Source: an uncultured Thiotrichaceae bacterium (GTDB lineage: Bacteria > Pseudomonadota > Gammaproteobacteria > Thiotrichales > Thiotrichaceae). Taken from it: 64,000 nt of DNA. The stretch spans positions 1 to 64,000 of the forward strand of contig CALAMO010000030.1 of assembly GCA_937925855.1 (NCBI GenBank), read 5' to 3'. Under the pieces are notes generated by a model. The model worked only from the letters and a program-made list of their open reading frames with translations. It ran no database searches and had not been told where the DNA came from. Below are positions 1-7,732 of the stretch, one piece after another (the stretch's first letter is position 1; each line of letters opens with the position of its first letter). The position numbers were made by a program, and so were the translations under genes.

Positions 1-248
1 CTGCTGAGAATGCGATTCGCCCCTTTGTGATTGGGCGCAAGAACTGGTTGTTTAACAATACCGTTGCTGGGGCAGAAGCCAGCGCTAACTTATACAGCTT
101 AATGGAAACCGCGAAAGCGAACGGACTGGAACCCTACCACTTCCTTAAACGGGTGCTGACTGAACTACCGGCGGCTAATACGGTTGAGCAAATCGAAGCG
201 TTGCTGCCCTGGCAAGTCAAAATGCGGCTACCTGTGGGGATAAATTGA
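1..248 (+). CDS. IS66 family transposase (TnpC), C-terminal part
   Basis: The frame is open from base 3 and reads AENAIRPFVIGRKNWLF, then SANLYSLMETAKANGLEP and EALLPW, which is the conserved C-terminal end of IS66 transposases (DDE core tail plus the IS66 C-terminal domain). About 82 residues of an expected roughly 500 are visible; the rest is upstream of the window, so whether the copy is intact cannot be judged. The GTG at 27 picked by the ORF track is an internal valine, not a start. The stop lies inside the terminal inverted repeat, as is usual for compact insertion sequences. Confidence 0.88.
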   Translation, partial: AENAIRPFVIGRKNWLFNNTVAGAEASANLYSLMETAKANGLEPYHFLKRVLTELPAANTVEQIEALLPWQVKMRLPVGIN

Positions 249-255
249 CGCTTAC
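1..255 (+). mobile_element. right end of an IS66-family insertion sequence
   Basis: The left edge of the window lies inside the transposase gene of an IS66-like element. The element appears to end at the C of TTGACGCTTAC, seven bases past the transposase stop; the reverse complement GTAAGCGTCAA resembles the GTAA-starting terminal inverted repeats of IS66 elements (from memory, not compared with a database). The next bases are the ATG of a toxin-like frame, so the insertion lies inside or at the edge of that gene. The left inverted repeat, tnpA/tnpB and the 8-bp target duplication expected for this family are outside the window. Confidence 0.7.
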
Positions 256-1092
256 ATGACGGGAATTATAGCGGGTGCTTTGAAGGGTGCATTCTTTGGT
301 GGACGCTCCGTCGGGTTAGCTTACGGTATTGGTCATGTTTTGAGTATCCCCGAAGGGTCTGTTGGTAAAATGATTGCACACGGTGCTGCTCAGGGTGGTG
401 TATCACGTTTGCAGGGTGGAAAGTTTTCCTCTGGTTTTGTGGGTGGGTTTTTTGGGCATATGACGGGTGGTTTTGTTAAAGGCATTGGGAAACACCTGGG
501 GTCTGTTGGCGTTGCGATGCGGACGACTGCGGCGGCGGTTGTTGGTGGGACGATTTCTAAGTTGACGGGGGGGAAGTTTGCAAATGGGGCTAGAACTGCG
601 GCGTTTGTGCATTTGTTTAATGCGGAGAGTGGTGGAACTCCCAAGCCAAAAGCAAGAAATGAATTACTATCAGTATTTACCTTTGATGAAGCCTTTGGTG
701 GTCATGCTGCATTTGCCTTCACGCATAACGGTTCATCAGTATTGGTCGATCCTAATGGTTCATTTGTTCCTATTGGAGCCAATGAGCGGGCAGGCTTTAT
801 TTTTGATGTTGATGTAACGGAATATTTAGGACACTGGAATGTTACTGATAATGTTGGTGTTTTCATGCAGTCCATCCCGATATCAAGCAATGAATCTGCA
901 GCACTAAATGCTGCAACAATAAATCCAGAAGCATACTTATTTGGTTCTATATGTTATTGCGCTTCAACTACTGGAAATTTTATTTCTAGTAATATTCCAA
1001 GGTTTGGTTCTCTTAGGCAACCTACGTTACCAACGACCATCAGGGATTATTTCTCCTCACAAGGCTATAGGGCTGTTCGCTATGCTGATTAG
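256..1092 (+). CDS. C-terminal fragment of an Rhs-type polymorphic toxin (pre-toxin region plus candidate papain-like toxin tip)
   Basis: The ORF begins immediately after the IS66 end, so its first ATG is probably not the native start and the YD-repeat body is missing. Residues 1-123 are Gly-rich with two copies of a GGKF-(S/A)-x-G motif (GGKFSSG about 54, GGKFANG about 106) and end in ARTAAFVHLFNAE, the boundary seen just before variable tips of Rhs proteins. Residues 125-278 are the variable tip. It has FGGHAAFAF (His150), a VDPNGSF strand, and later SICYCASTTGNFIS (Cys233, Cys235). A His-before-Cys order is what circularly permuted NlpC/P60-like (papain fold) domains have, so peptidoglycan or peptide hydrolysis is a possible but unproven activity. 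The next gene overlaps its 3' end and may encode immunity. Without its 5' part it is likely an orphan cassette. Confidence 0.68.
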   Translation: MTGIIAGALKGAFFGGRSVGLAYGIGHVLSIPEGSVGKMIAHGAAQGGVSRLQGGKFSSGFVGGFFGHMTGGFVKGIGKHLGSVGVAMRTTAAAVVGGTISKLTGGKFANGARTAAFVHLFNAESGGTPKPKARNELLSVFTFDEAFGGHAAFAFTHNGSSVLVDPNGSFVPIGANERAGFIFDVDVTEYLGHWNVTDNVGVFMQSIPISSNESAALNAATINPEAYLFGSICYCASTTGNFISSNIPRFGSLRQPTLPTTIRDYFSSQGYRAVRYAD

Positions 1093-1405
1093 TCTTGCAA
1101 AGAAAGTAATTGTTTTTTGTTGTCTTATTATTGTTGCTATGTTGATTTGCAAAGGCTTTCTTTTTTCAAAAAAGATTGTTGAACTAAATGACATGCCACC
1201 GATGACCTCCAATGATATTTGTGAAGATGAGGAAAACCTGGGAGAGATCGTTGCTGTAAATCTTGCAATCGTAATGAAACCAAATTCTCCAGGGAGAGAT
1301 CCGGTATACAGTCTCTATGCAAGGTTATATGTGTTGCTGCTATCACCGGAAAATAAATGCGCTCTTAGGCATAGGTTAGCTTACTATCGAGATAAGTTTT
1401 TGTAA
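1082..1405 (+). CDS. candidate immunity protein, membrane-anchored, unknown family
   Basis: A 107-residue ORF starting at ATG 1082, 11 bases inside the end of the toxin-like gene, a spacing typical of toxin-immunity pairs. Residues 5-28 (AKKVIVFCCLIIVAMLICKG) form one hydrophobic helix preceded by lysines, so it is either a signal anchor or an uncleaved signal with the remainder in the periplasm. The remaining roughly 80 residues (LNDMPPMTSNDICEDEEN onward) are acidic and then basic, with no motif I recognise. The ORF track starts this frame at 941, which would lie deep inside the upstream gene. Assignment as immunity rests on position and topology only: a periplasmic-facing protein would suit a periplasm-acting toxin. 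Confidence 0.5.
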   Translation: MLISLAKKVIVFCCLIIVAMLICKGFLFSKKIVELNDMPPMTSNDICEDEENLGEIVAVNLAIVMKPNSPGRDPVYSLYARLYVLLLSPENKCALRHRLAYYRDKFL

Positions 1406-1433
1406 CTTGAATCAGTGGTGGGTTAACCCGGCA

Positions 1434-1637
1434 CTATGGTTCAACTGTCTGAATAAGCTTGATATCCTGCCTAAGCATGTCATTAACGAGCTGCGCCAGC
1501 TCCACGCCTTTGGAGCTGGCACGTTCCTGTAAGTAATTACGCACCTCATCATCCAGATAGACTGGCAGATTAAAGCTGGCATTTTTGTGGAAGAACTTAC
1601 CGCGTTCCCCTTTAGAAAAATCATATTCCTGTTTCAT
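1434..1637 (-). CDS. BrnA-like ribbon-helix-helix antitoxin
   Basis: A 67-residue protein with the N-terminal EYDFSKGERGKFFH block followed by NLPVYLDDEVRNYLQERA and a helix ending LVNDMLRQDIKLI, the arrangement of CopG/Arc-type antitoxins paired with BrnT-like RNases. It would bind DNA as a dimer, repress its own operon and neutralise the toxin. GAGG lies 7 bases before the second of two adjacent ATGs, so I start it at 1637 rather than 1640. Directly upstream on the same strand, overlapping the start codon, is the tail of a BrnT-like frame whose N-terminal part is absent; the antitoxin is therefore probably an orphan. Confidence 0.72.
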   Translation of the reverse strand: MKQEYDFSKGERGKFFHKNASFNLPVYLDDEVRNYLQERASSKGVELAQLVNDMLRQDIKLIQTVEP

Positions 1638-1753
1638 CATTCTGCCTCATATTGACGCTGTTCGTGTTCAGTCGCTGGCCGTGCGGAAATGACCCGTACC
1701 GTTACTGGTCTGGCAAGGTTTTTCCAGACTGATTTCCAAGCAGTTTTTTTGGC
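1637..1753 (-). pseudogene. brnT-like toxin remnant, last 38 codons
   Basis: Too short for the ORF track. Reading the minus strand from an in-frame TGA at 1756-1754, the frame is AKKTAW... then VRVISARPATEHEQRQYE and a stop that overlaps the antitoxin start (GAATGATG). VRVISAR-(P/K/R)-AT-x-x-E-(R/Q)-x-x-YE is the C-terminal signature of BrnT RNase toxins (about 90 residues). No start codon and no N-terminal half are present upstream, so the toxin is decayed while the antitoxin is kept. Confidence 0.6.
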
Positions 1754-1966
1754 TCATGAGCTTCGATAATTTGGGCCTAAACAAGTAAGTGTCGACGTCG
1801 CCCACGTGCTCATCAGTGACTTAGGCGTTCTTTATGCCCACATCAGTTAATCTGCGCTGCATCCTGATACTAAGTGTCTCAGAGTATGCTGATGCCAAAA
1901 ACAATCCCAAGAATAAAGCGGGCTGTCGGTGGTAATTAGCGCGCTTAGTCGCAAATCGCCAGACAC

Positions 1967-1992
1967 AAAAAAGCCCGCTAGGTTGCGGGCTT
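1967..1992 (-). terminator. Rho-independent terminator of tRNA-Ser transcript
   Basis: The 6-bp stem GCCCGC/GCGGGC (7 bp with the flanking A-T) with a six-base loop is followed on the minus strand by six T residues. It lies 40 bases beyond the 3' end of tRNA-Ser. Between the brnT remnant (1753) and this hairpin no gene is supported. Confidence 0.75.
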
Positions 1993-2032
1993 CGGGGATG
2001 TCGGCCTTTGTCGGCCACCATTGCAAATAGGT

Positions 2033-2123
2033 TGGCGGAGAGAGAGGGATTCGAACCCTCGATAAGCTATTAACCTATACACACTTTCCAGGCGTGCTCC
2101 TTAAGCCACTCGGACACCTCTCC
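2033..2123 (-). tRNA. tRNA-Ser(GGA)
   Basis: On the minus strand the sequence starts GGAGAGGTGTCCGAGTGG and ends TTCGAATCCCTCTC...GCCA, 91 bases. The seven-base acceptor stem pairs with one G-T; the anticodon loop CTGGAAA between CACG/GTGTG-type arms gives anticodon GGA; the long variable arm is the serine class feature. CCA is encoded. It reads UCC/UCU codons. Confidence 0.93.
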
Positions 2124-2268
2124 AGCTGAGGCCGCAATGCTAACGCAGTCCCCAGGGCTTGTAAACAACGATAGCAGCATCAGCAGTGTACAGGTCATCT
2201 GCTGGCAGTCGACAAGGTGGATAAACTCCGCTAAGGTGATTTACACATCATTCAATAAAAAAAATAAT

Positions 2269-3327
2269 ATGCTGATTGAGAAACTTAAAGTCTTTTTTAA
2301 CTGGTGGGGCAGCGGTTTGTACCGTGGGCTGCCTGGCCCATTGCGCCGTCTGTTCCGATCAGAACAACCACGCCTCAGCCTACAGGTGACCGAAGATGAT
2401 CGTGTCAGCGTCAGCTGGCGTGCGGACGGTAAACAGAAAGACGGCGGCGAGTATCGCCTTAACCGTGATCAGTTTGACTATCAGCGCATCGTAGCGAAAT
2501 GTGCTCACCGCAAAAAGCACCTGCTGGAACTGGTGTTAGATCCTACACAGACGCTGCATTTGCAGCATGCGTTTCCCGATGCGGCACGCGATAATATCGG
2601 GCAGGTCGTCAGCTATCAGTTGGATCGCCTGACACCTTTTACGGCAGATAATGCCTATTTCAATGCGCGAGTCGCGCGCTATGACAAAGTGAAAAAAGAA
2701 GTGGCGGCTGATATTTATGTCACCCCGAAGGCTGTGGTTGATAATCTTTTCGCCCGCTTGCAGGCACTGGGTGTGCCTAACTTTGATGTGGTATCCGCGC
2801 TCGATGGTCGCATTAAGCTGCGGAATGGCCGCGAAAACAATGCTTTAGCCGCAGATAAGCGCTGCAAATGGTCAAAAGCACCGCTCTATTTCTTTGTGGG
2901 TGCGCTGATCGCTTCGCTGGTGGTGCCGATTGTTTATAAACAGCGCCGTATCGACCAAATCAATGATGCCATCAGTGAGATGCGTCTGGATGCGGCAGAA
3001 CAGTTGGAGATCCGCGATAAATTAATGGCGGCGGGAGATGCGCTGCTGTTTTTGGAAAAGCGTCGCCGTACTTCGCCGGTTGCGCTGGATGTGGTGGAGC
3101 GTCTGTCGACAGAGATTCCTAAGCACGCTTGGTTGGAGCGACTTGAATTAGCGGGACGGGAAATTCTTATTCGCGGTGAATCGAATCGTGCGTTGTCCCT
3201 GATTGATACCTTGGAAGAATCGCCGCATTTCTCGCGCGTCAGCTTTAACTCACCGGTAACGCGCAGTAAAAATAACGGCAAAGACAAATTTCATATTCAA
3301 GCCAGCGTGGAATTAAATCATGAGTGA
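2269..3327 (+). CDS. gspL: type II secretion system GspL-like inner-membrane protein (PilN domain)
   Basis: About 352 residues from ATG 2269 (MLIEKLK); the longer track start at 2137 would add 44 unrelated residues. No clear Shine-Dalgarno precedes it. Residues 1-200 form a cytoplasmic part resembling a degenerate actin-like GspL/PilM domain. Residues about 205-223 (APLYFFVGALIASLVVPIVY) are a single membrane span, followed by a coiled segment and a ferredoxin-like PilN region with LSTEIPKHAWLERLEL, typical of PilN/GspL. GspL recruits the secretion ATPase GspE to the membrane and partners GspM. It overlaps the next gene by 8 bases. The ATPase and pseudopilin genes are not in this window. Confidence 0.75.
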   Translation: MLIEKLKVFFNWWGSGLYRGLPGPLRRLFRSEQPRLSLQVTEDDRVSVSWRADGKQKDGGEYRLNRDQFDYQRIVAKCAHRKKHLLELVLDPTQTLHLQHAFPDAARDNIGQVVSYQLDRLTPFTADNAYFNARVARYDKVKKEVAADIYVTPKAVVDNLFARLQALGVPNFDVVSALDGRIKLRNGRENNALAADKRCKWSKAPLYFFVGALIASLVVPIVYKQRRIDQINDAISEMRLDAAEQLEIRDKLMAAGDALLFLEKRRRTSPVALDVVERLSTEIPKHAWLERLELAGREILIRGESNRALSLIDTLEESPHFSRVSFNSPVTRSKNNGKDKFHIQASVELNHE

Positions 3328-3919
3328 TGGGTTACTATCGGATCGCAGTCAGCCTCTGGTGGCCTGGCTACTCTTGTTGTTGGTGCTACTGTTTGCCGTT
3401 TTTTTTGTCGTGTTGCCCGCAACCGCAAAATCACTGGAGCTGAGTGACCAAATCGAATCGGGTTATAAGCGCCTAAGTACCATGCATCAGATTAGGCAGG
3501 CGACGCCGCAGTTCACTGCCGAGTTTGAGCGGGTTAAGGCTCAGGGGCTTGATAAGCTGTTTTATCCCAAAGGGATGACGGCGGCACAGGTGGGTAAAGA
3601 GTTGCAAAAACAGCTGGCCGGCGTGGTAGCGCGCCACCAAGGTCTGCTGCTGAGTTCTGAGGTGGTGGACGATGCCGCCCCTGATGCTGAGCAGCAGCAG
3701 ACTGGTTTTGAGCGGGTTACGGTGCAGGCTGATTTTCGTGGGAACACAGTGTTGCTGCGTGAGATTTTGCATCAGGCCTACCGCACTCGCCCTTTAATTT
3801 TTGTAGACCGTCTTGATGTTCGGCCACAGCGTAATACGACCGAGCAGGAAATCAAAGGCATGGTCAGGATCTCAACTTATTGGCGTGGAGGGGCAGCAGC
3901 TGATGAAACACTGGATTAG
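3320..3919 (+). CDS. gspM: type II secretion system GspM-like protein
   Basis: 199 residues: a short cytoplasmic N-terminus, one membrane helix at about 14-36 (AWLLLLLVLLFAVFFVVLP), a coiled segment and a periplasmic ferredoxin-like domain. This bitopic layout and its position directly after the GspL-like gene are diagnostic of GspM rather than the sequence itself, which is weakly conserved in the family. The start at 3320 overlaps the end of gspL, and its own end overlaps the gspC-like gene, so the three are translationally coupled. GspM stabilises GspL in the assembly platform. Confidence 0.7.
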   Translation: MSDGLLSDRSQPLVAWLLLLLVLLFAVFFVVLPATAKSLELSDQIESGYKRLSTMHQIRQATPQFTAEFERVKAQGLDKLFYPKGMTAAQVGKELQKQLAGVVARHQGLLLSSEVVDDAAPDAEQQQTGFERVTVQADFRGNTVLLREILHQAYRTRPLIFVDRLDVRPQRNTTEQEIKGMVRISTYWRGGAAADETLD

Positions 3920-4757
3920 TCCACCCGCACAGTTAGTGTTATGGCTTGGTGGTGTGGCCTGCCTGTTGGCTGCCGCCTGGAGTTTATGGCAGCTGCGGCA
4001 GGCGAGCGTTGATGATCATATGGGGCGTAATCAGATACAGATTGCCGTCCCGGATGCTAAAGCATTAAACGTTCCCGGTATTGGTAGTTACCGTTCGTTA
4101 GTGCAGGCTCCACTATTTTGGGAGATGCGTGCCGTTCCAAGGCCGATTGTTGCTCAGCAGCCGGTTGCGGTCAGACCGCCCCCGCCGATTGTGGAGGAAG
4201 TGCCACTCAATCCGCCCGCAGGACGCTTGGTAGGGATTGTTGATTTAGGCAATAAGCGCTATGCCTTGATTAGAAACCAGACGGGCAACCAGTCACTATA
4301 CAAAGGTGATACCTGGGAAGGCTGGAAGGTTGATCGAATTGAAGCAGGCCAGGTGGTATTAACGGCGGGTACGCAGTACGCTGAAATTCCCTTGATCGGT
4401 GATTTCGCCGCTCCACAGCCTAATAAGCAATTATTGGCTGCAAAGCAGCGGCGTCAACAACGCCAGCGCGAAAAACATTTGCGTATACAGCGTCAGCGTC
4501 AGCAAAAGTTGTTGCAGCAACAGGCTCAACAGAGCCGAACAGGTGCGGTACAGCCTGCTTTGGATGATGCTGATAGTCTGGACTATCAACAGGCACAGGC
4601 TGCAAGAGAGAAGCTGGAACAGGCGCTTAATAGTGGGGGGGGTGCTGAGGAGACGGCCCAGGGGCAACCATCAGCGCCGGTCATGTCAATCAAGGAAGCG
4701 CTAGAGGCTCGTCAGCGCCTTATGGCTTCGCGCTGGGGTAATAAAGACGAAGAATAA
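3903..4757 (+). CDS. type II secretion system GspC-like protein
   Basis: About 284 residues from ATG 3903 (MKHWISPPAQ), which overlaps the gspM stop. One membrane helix at about 10-28, a Pro-rich linker (RPPPPIVEE), and an HR-like beta domain (GRLVGIVDLGNKRYALIRN ... YKGDTWEGWKVDRIEAGQVVLT) of the kind GspC and PilP use to contact the secretin. The C-terminal third is a Gln/Arg-rich stretch (QRRQQRQREKHLRIQRQRQQ) with no PDZ or coiled-coil domain of standard GspC, so it is a divergent variant. It sits between gspM and the secretin, the order expected for the protein linking platform to outer-membrane channel. Confidence 0.65.
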   Translation: MKHWISPPAQLVLWLGGVACLLAAAWSLWQLRQASVDDHMGRNQIQIAVPDAKALNVPGIGSYRSLVQAPLFWEMRAVPRPIVAQQPVAVRPPPPIVEEVPLNPPAGRLVGIVDLGNKRYALIRNQTGNQSLYKGDTWEGWKVDRIEAGQVVLTAGTQYAEIPLIGDFAAPQPNKQLLAAKQRRQQRQREKHLRIQRQRQQKLLQQQAQQSRTGAVQPALDDADSLDYQQAQAAREKLEQALNSGGGAEETAQGQPSAPVMSIKEALEARQRLMASRWGNKDEE

Positions 4758-4931
4758 AAAATAAACCAATGTTTGATTCTGTTCGGCGGATGGTGGCTGT
4801 GTCCAATGTAGTAAAACACCGCTTTGTCGGCGATACGGTACTATCCGATGAGCTGCCTTTTATTCGGCTGCTGCAACAGTTAAAATATAAAAAAGATAAT
4901 AATTATAAAAATAATAAATGGGGTTTGCTTT

Positions 4932-7148
4932 GTGACTATCATAAGAACACTGGCAATAATGTTTTCTGCCGTCTTTGTGTTGTCGGCGTGTGCGTCGATT
5001 AAAGACTGGCCGGGCTTCCGTAAAAATGTCGAACAACCTAAAACCATTGGAATGAGTCCTTTCCAGCGTAGTGCTGCCGTTCAATCAACAGGTTATGAGG
5101 CCCTAGGCCTGCGCCGCTCAGCGCTATCTCCACCTGTCATCTCCGAGCATTCTATCCCTCAGGGTTCAGTGCCGCGTGTGGCTACGCAAGCCAGGGGTGT
5201 CCAGCCCGAGCGTGACGTTGAATTAATTCTCGGTGATTCTCAGTATTACCGGAGTGATGTTACTCGGCCTGGCATCATCGGCGGCGGTATGGGTTCTGGT
5301 GTGGCGCTGAATTTTGAGCGTGCCAGTATCCGTGAAGTAGTGAGCGTTGTGCTGGGTGATATTCTCAAACAAACTTATATTGTAGAGCCGGGGGTTGAAG
5401 GCGAAGTCACGATTAATTCGAGTGACCCGATTCCACGCAGCAGTCTGATTCCTACGTTGGAGTCGTTATTACAAACGCAGGGTGCGGTGCTGTATCAGGA
5501 CGATACCGGCAGCTATCGGGTAGCGGCGCGTGCCAATCTCAAAGGGCGAGGCTTTGTCCCATCAACGAGCGAGCTCAAGCCGGGCTATAACATGCAGGTG
5601 GTGCCGCTGCGCTATATTCCCGTCGCGGAAATGCAGAAAATTCTAGAGCCTCTAGCCGCACCGGACGCTTTTGTGCGCGTTGATACCAATCGTAATATTT
5701 TAGTGCTGGCGGGTACCAGTTCGGAACTGGCTAACCTGATGGCGACGATAAGAACGTTTGATGTGGATGTGTTAAGCGGTATGTCTGTTGGGCTTTATAA
5801 AGTCAAAAACGTTGAAGCTCAGATTGTGGCGAAGAACCTCGACGCCTTATTCGGCGAAAGCGGTAATAGTCCAATGGCGGGTATGATAAAAATCATGCCG
5901 ATTGAGCATATGAATAGCATTATGATTATCTCTGCGAACCCGGACTACCTTAAAAAGATGAAGCGCTGGGTTGATCGTTTTGATAAGTCTGGCCCAGTAG
6001 AAGGCCAGCAGCTTTATGTCTATAAGGTGCAGAATGGTGATGCCGAGCATTTAGCCGGCATGCTGTCACAAATTTTCTCAGGTAAGACGGGGAGTAAGAA
6101 GCCAAACGGTACCCTGCCTTCCAGTCTTGCACCCGGTTTAGATGAAGCGACAGTGGGCGAAACGTCACAAGAAGCAAAGGCAAAAACATTGCTGGGTGGC
6201 GCTGCGGGTAGTGAAGGTGGCGTGAGCATTAATCAGAATGCGGAGGTTAAAATTGTTGCAGATAAAGCGAATAACTCGCTGATGATTCTTTCCTCTAAAG
6301 GTGTGTATGAGCAGATCCAGCAGGCGCTGAGGCGAATTGATATTATGCCGATGCAAGTACAGGTTGAAGCCACCATCATGGAAGTAACGCTGAATGAAAG
6401 TATGGAGCATGGTTTGCAATGGTATTTGCGCAACAATCGCGGTACGTTTGGCGGCTTAGGTTTGGGCGGTCTGGATGATGGCACAAAGCCCGGTGGCTTT
6501 TCCTTCACCCTCACAGGGGGTGCAAGTGGGATTACGGGTGTAGTCAATGCCTTAGCGCGTGAATCTGATGTGAAAGTTATCTCTTCACCGTCGGTGCTGG
6601 TTTTGGATAATCAGACGGCTGAAATTCGGGTGGGTGATCAACAACCTATCTATACCAGCTCAAGCCAGTCTGAGTCCGGTCAGGTGTTAATACAGGACGT
6701 GCAGTACAAGGATACAGGGGTCTCGCTCTCAGTGACACCGCATGTGAATGCGAATGGACTGGTGAAAATGGACATTAGTCAGGATATTACTGACGTGGGT
6801 GAGGAAGATACCGTGACCGGTAACCGTAGTTTTCTACAGCGGAAAATTAAAAGTAATATCGCGGTGCAAAGTGGTGAGACCATTGTGTTGGGCGGTCTGA
6901 TTCGTGAGAATAAAAGCCATAGTGATGCCGGGGTGCCCGTGTTGAGAAACCTGCCTATCGTGGGCAATGTTTTCAAAAATAAATCAATTAACGGTAAGCG
7001 CACTGAGCTATTGATCTTAATCACGCCGACTGCGATCAAAGACCAGAGTGACTTGGTAAGAACAGGTACCGAAATGCGTGAACGGATGAAACGTCTGATG
7101 GATGATGATCGTTTTATTCGCCAACTGCGCGGTGAATATGTTGAGTAG
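4932..7148 (+). CDS. gspD: type II secretion system secretin GspD (lipoprotein)
   Basis: 738 residues from a GTG start. A lipobox signal peptide (VFVLSACAS, lipidated Cys about 19) is followed by N0 to N3 periplasmic domains (from about 120), then the secretin barrel with GVNVVNALARESDVKVISSPSVLVLDNQTAEIRVG-like core (here VISSPSVLVLDNQ) and the closing LLILITPTAI motif near 700. It forms the outer-membrane gate for folded exoproteins. A Gly/Ser-rich insert interrupts the region around 390-430, as in many secretins. A 174-base A/T-rich gap separates it from the gspC-like gene, so it may have its own promoter. No gspE, F or G-K lie here. Confidence 0.93.
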   Translation: MTIIRTLAIMFSAVFVLSACASIKDWPGFRKNVEQPKTIGMSPFQRSAAVQSTGYEALGLRRSALSPPVISEHSIPQGSVPRVATQARGVQPERDVELILGDSQYYRSDVTRPGIIGGGMGSGVALNFERASIREVVSVVLGDILKQTYIVEPGVEGEVTINSSDPIPRSSLIPTLESLLQTQGAVLYQDDTGSYRVAARANLKGRGFVPSTSELKPGYNMQVVPLRYIPVAEMQKILEPLAAPDAFVRVDTNRNILVLAGTSSELANLMATIRTFDVDVLSGMSVGLYKVKNVEAQIVAKNLDALFGESGNSPMAGMIKIMPIEHMNSIMIISANPDYLKKMKRWVDRFDKSGPVEGQQLYVYKVQNGDAEHLAGMLSQIFSGKTGSKKPNGTLPSSLAPGLDEATVGETSQEAKAKTLLGGAAGSEGGVSINQNAEVKIVADKANNSLMILSSKGVYEQIQQALRRIDIMPMQVQVEATIMEVTLNESMEHGLQWYLRNNRGTFGGLGLGGLDDGTKPGGFSFTLTGGASGITGVVNALARESDVKVISSPSVLVLDNQTAEIRVGDQQPIYTSSSQSESGQVLIQDVQYKDTGVSLSVTPHVNANGLVKMDISQDITDVGEEDTVTGNRSFLQRKIKSNIAVQSGETIVLGGLIRENKSHSDAGVPVLRNLPIVGNVFKNKSINGKRTELLILITPTAIKDQSDLVRTGTEMRERMKRLMDDDRFIRQLRGEYVE

Positions 7149-7198
7149 CACAATGGCGCTTAGGCGTCATGTGATCAGCACATAATAATGAGTAATCT

Positions 7199-7615
7199 AT
7201 GGCTTATAGCGATAATAAAAGAAATGGGTTTTGTGGACTTATGTTAGCGCTATGTCTGCCCTTAACGGCCTGTAGCAGTGGAGAAGCCGCAGTAAAAGAA
7301 TTGGCACAATTACGCTGGAATGCACTGATTAATGGTGATTTTGGCGCAGCTTATCAGTATTACACGGATACTTTTAGGGAAGCGGTGCCGCTGCGGCGTT
7401 TCAAAAAGCAAACCACGGGTGTGGGGCTATGGAATAAGGCTGAGGTGGCAACAGTTCAGTGCGATAGTTCCGGCAAGCGTTGTGAGGCTGCGGTTAAGGT
7501 TACCGTCGCATTAAAAATGCGGGGGATGGTAAAACCCGTTGAAACAAGTGACACCGTGCATGAAACATGGGTTAAAGAGGGGGTATTTTCAGACTGGCGG
7601 TATATAAAAAAATGA
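7199..7615 (+). CDS. lipoprotein of unknown function
   Basis: 138 residues with a signal peptide ending in the lipobox LPLTACSSG (Cys about 25). The mature part, ELAQLRWNALINGDFGAAYQYYTDTFRE, looks like the start of an NTF2-like cone fold, with helices followed by strands that end in WRYIKK; this fold assignment is inference. It follows gspD by 50 bases and could share its transcript. Two Cys in the mature part (VQCDSSGKRCEA) could form a disulfide. No enzymatic motif is seen. Confidence 0.75.
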   Translation: MAYSDNKRNGFCGLMLALCLPLTACSSGEAAVKELAQLRWNALINGDFGAAYQYYTDTFREAVPLRRFKKQTTGVGLWNKAEVATVQCDSSGKRCEAAVKVTVALKMRGMVKPVETSDTVHETWVKEGVFSDWRYIKK

Positions 7616-7732
7616 TTAAATATATTAATATAATTTATTGTTTATTTCGGGTTCTTGCGCCATTTGGCATGCAGAACTGGTGCTGAGTAAAACACTCCGT
7701 TACAAATATAAAAACTTTTAGGAGGCACGAAA

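Noticed and set aside
941-1405. 154-residue ORF starting at 941
   Set aside because: Its first 47 codons lie inside the toxin-like gene; the start at 1082 gives a coherent membrane-anchored protein.
1821-2021. 66-residue minus-strand ORF
   Set aside because: It runs through the tRNA-Ser terminator and shows no protein-like pattern.
4769-5002. 77-residue ORF before gspD
   Set aside because: It overlaps the gspD signal peptide in another frame, and its Lys/Asn-rich end reflects the A/T-rich gap.
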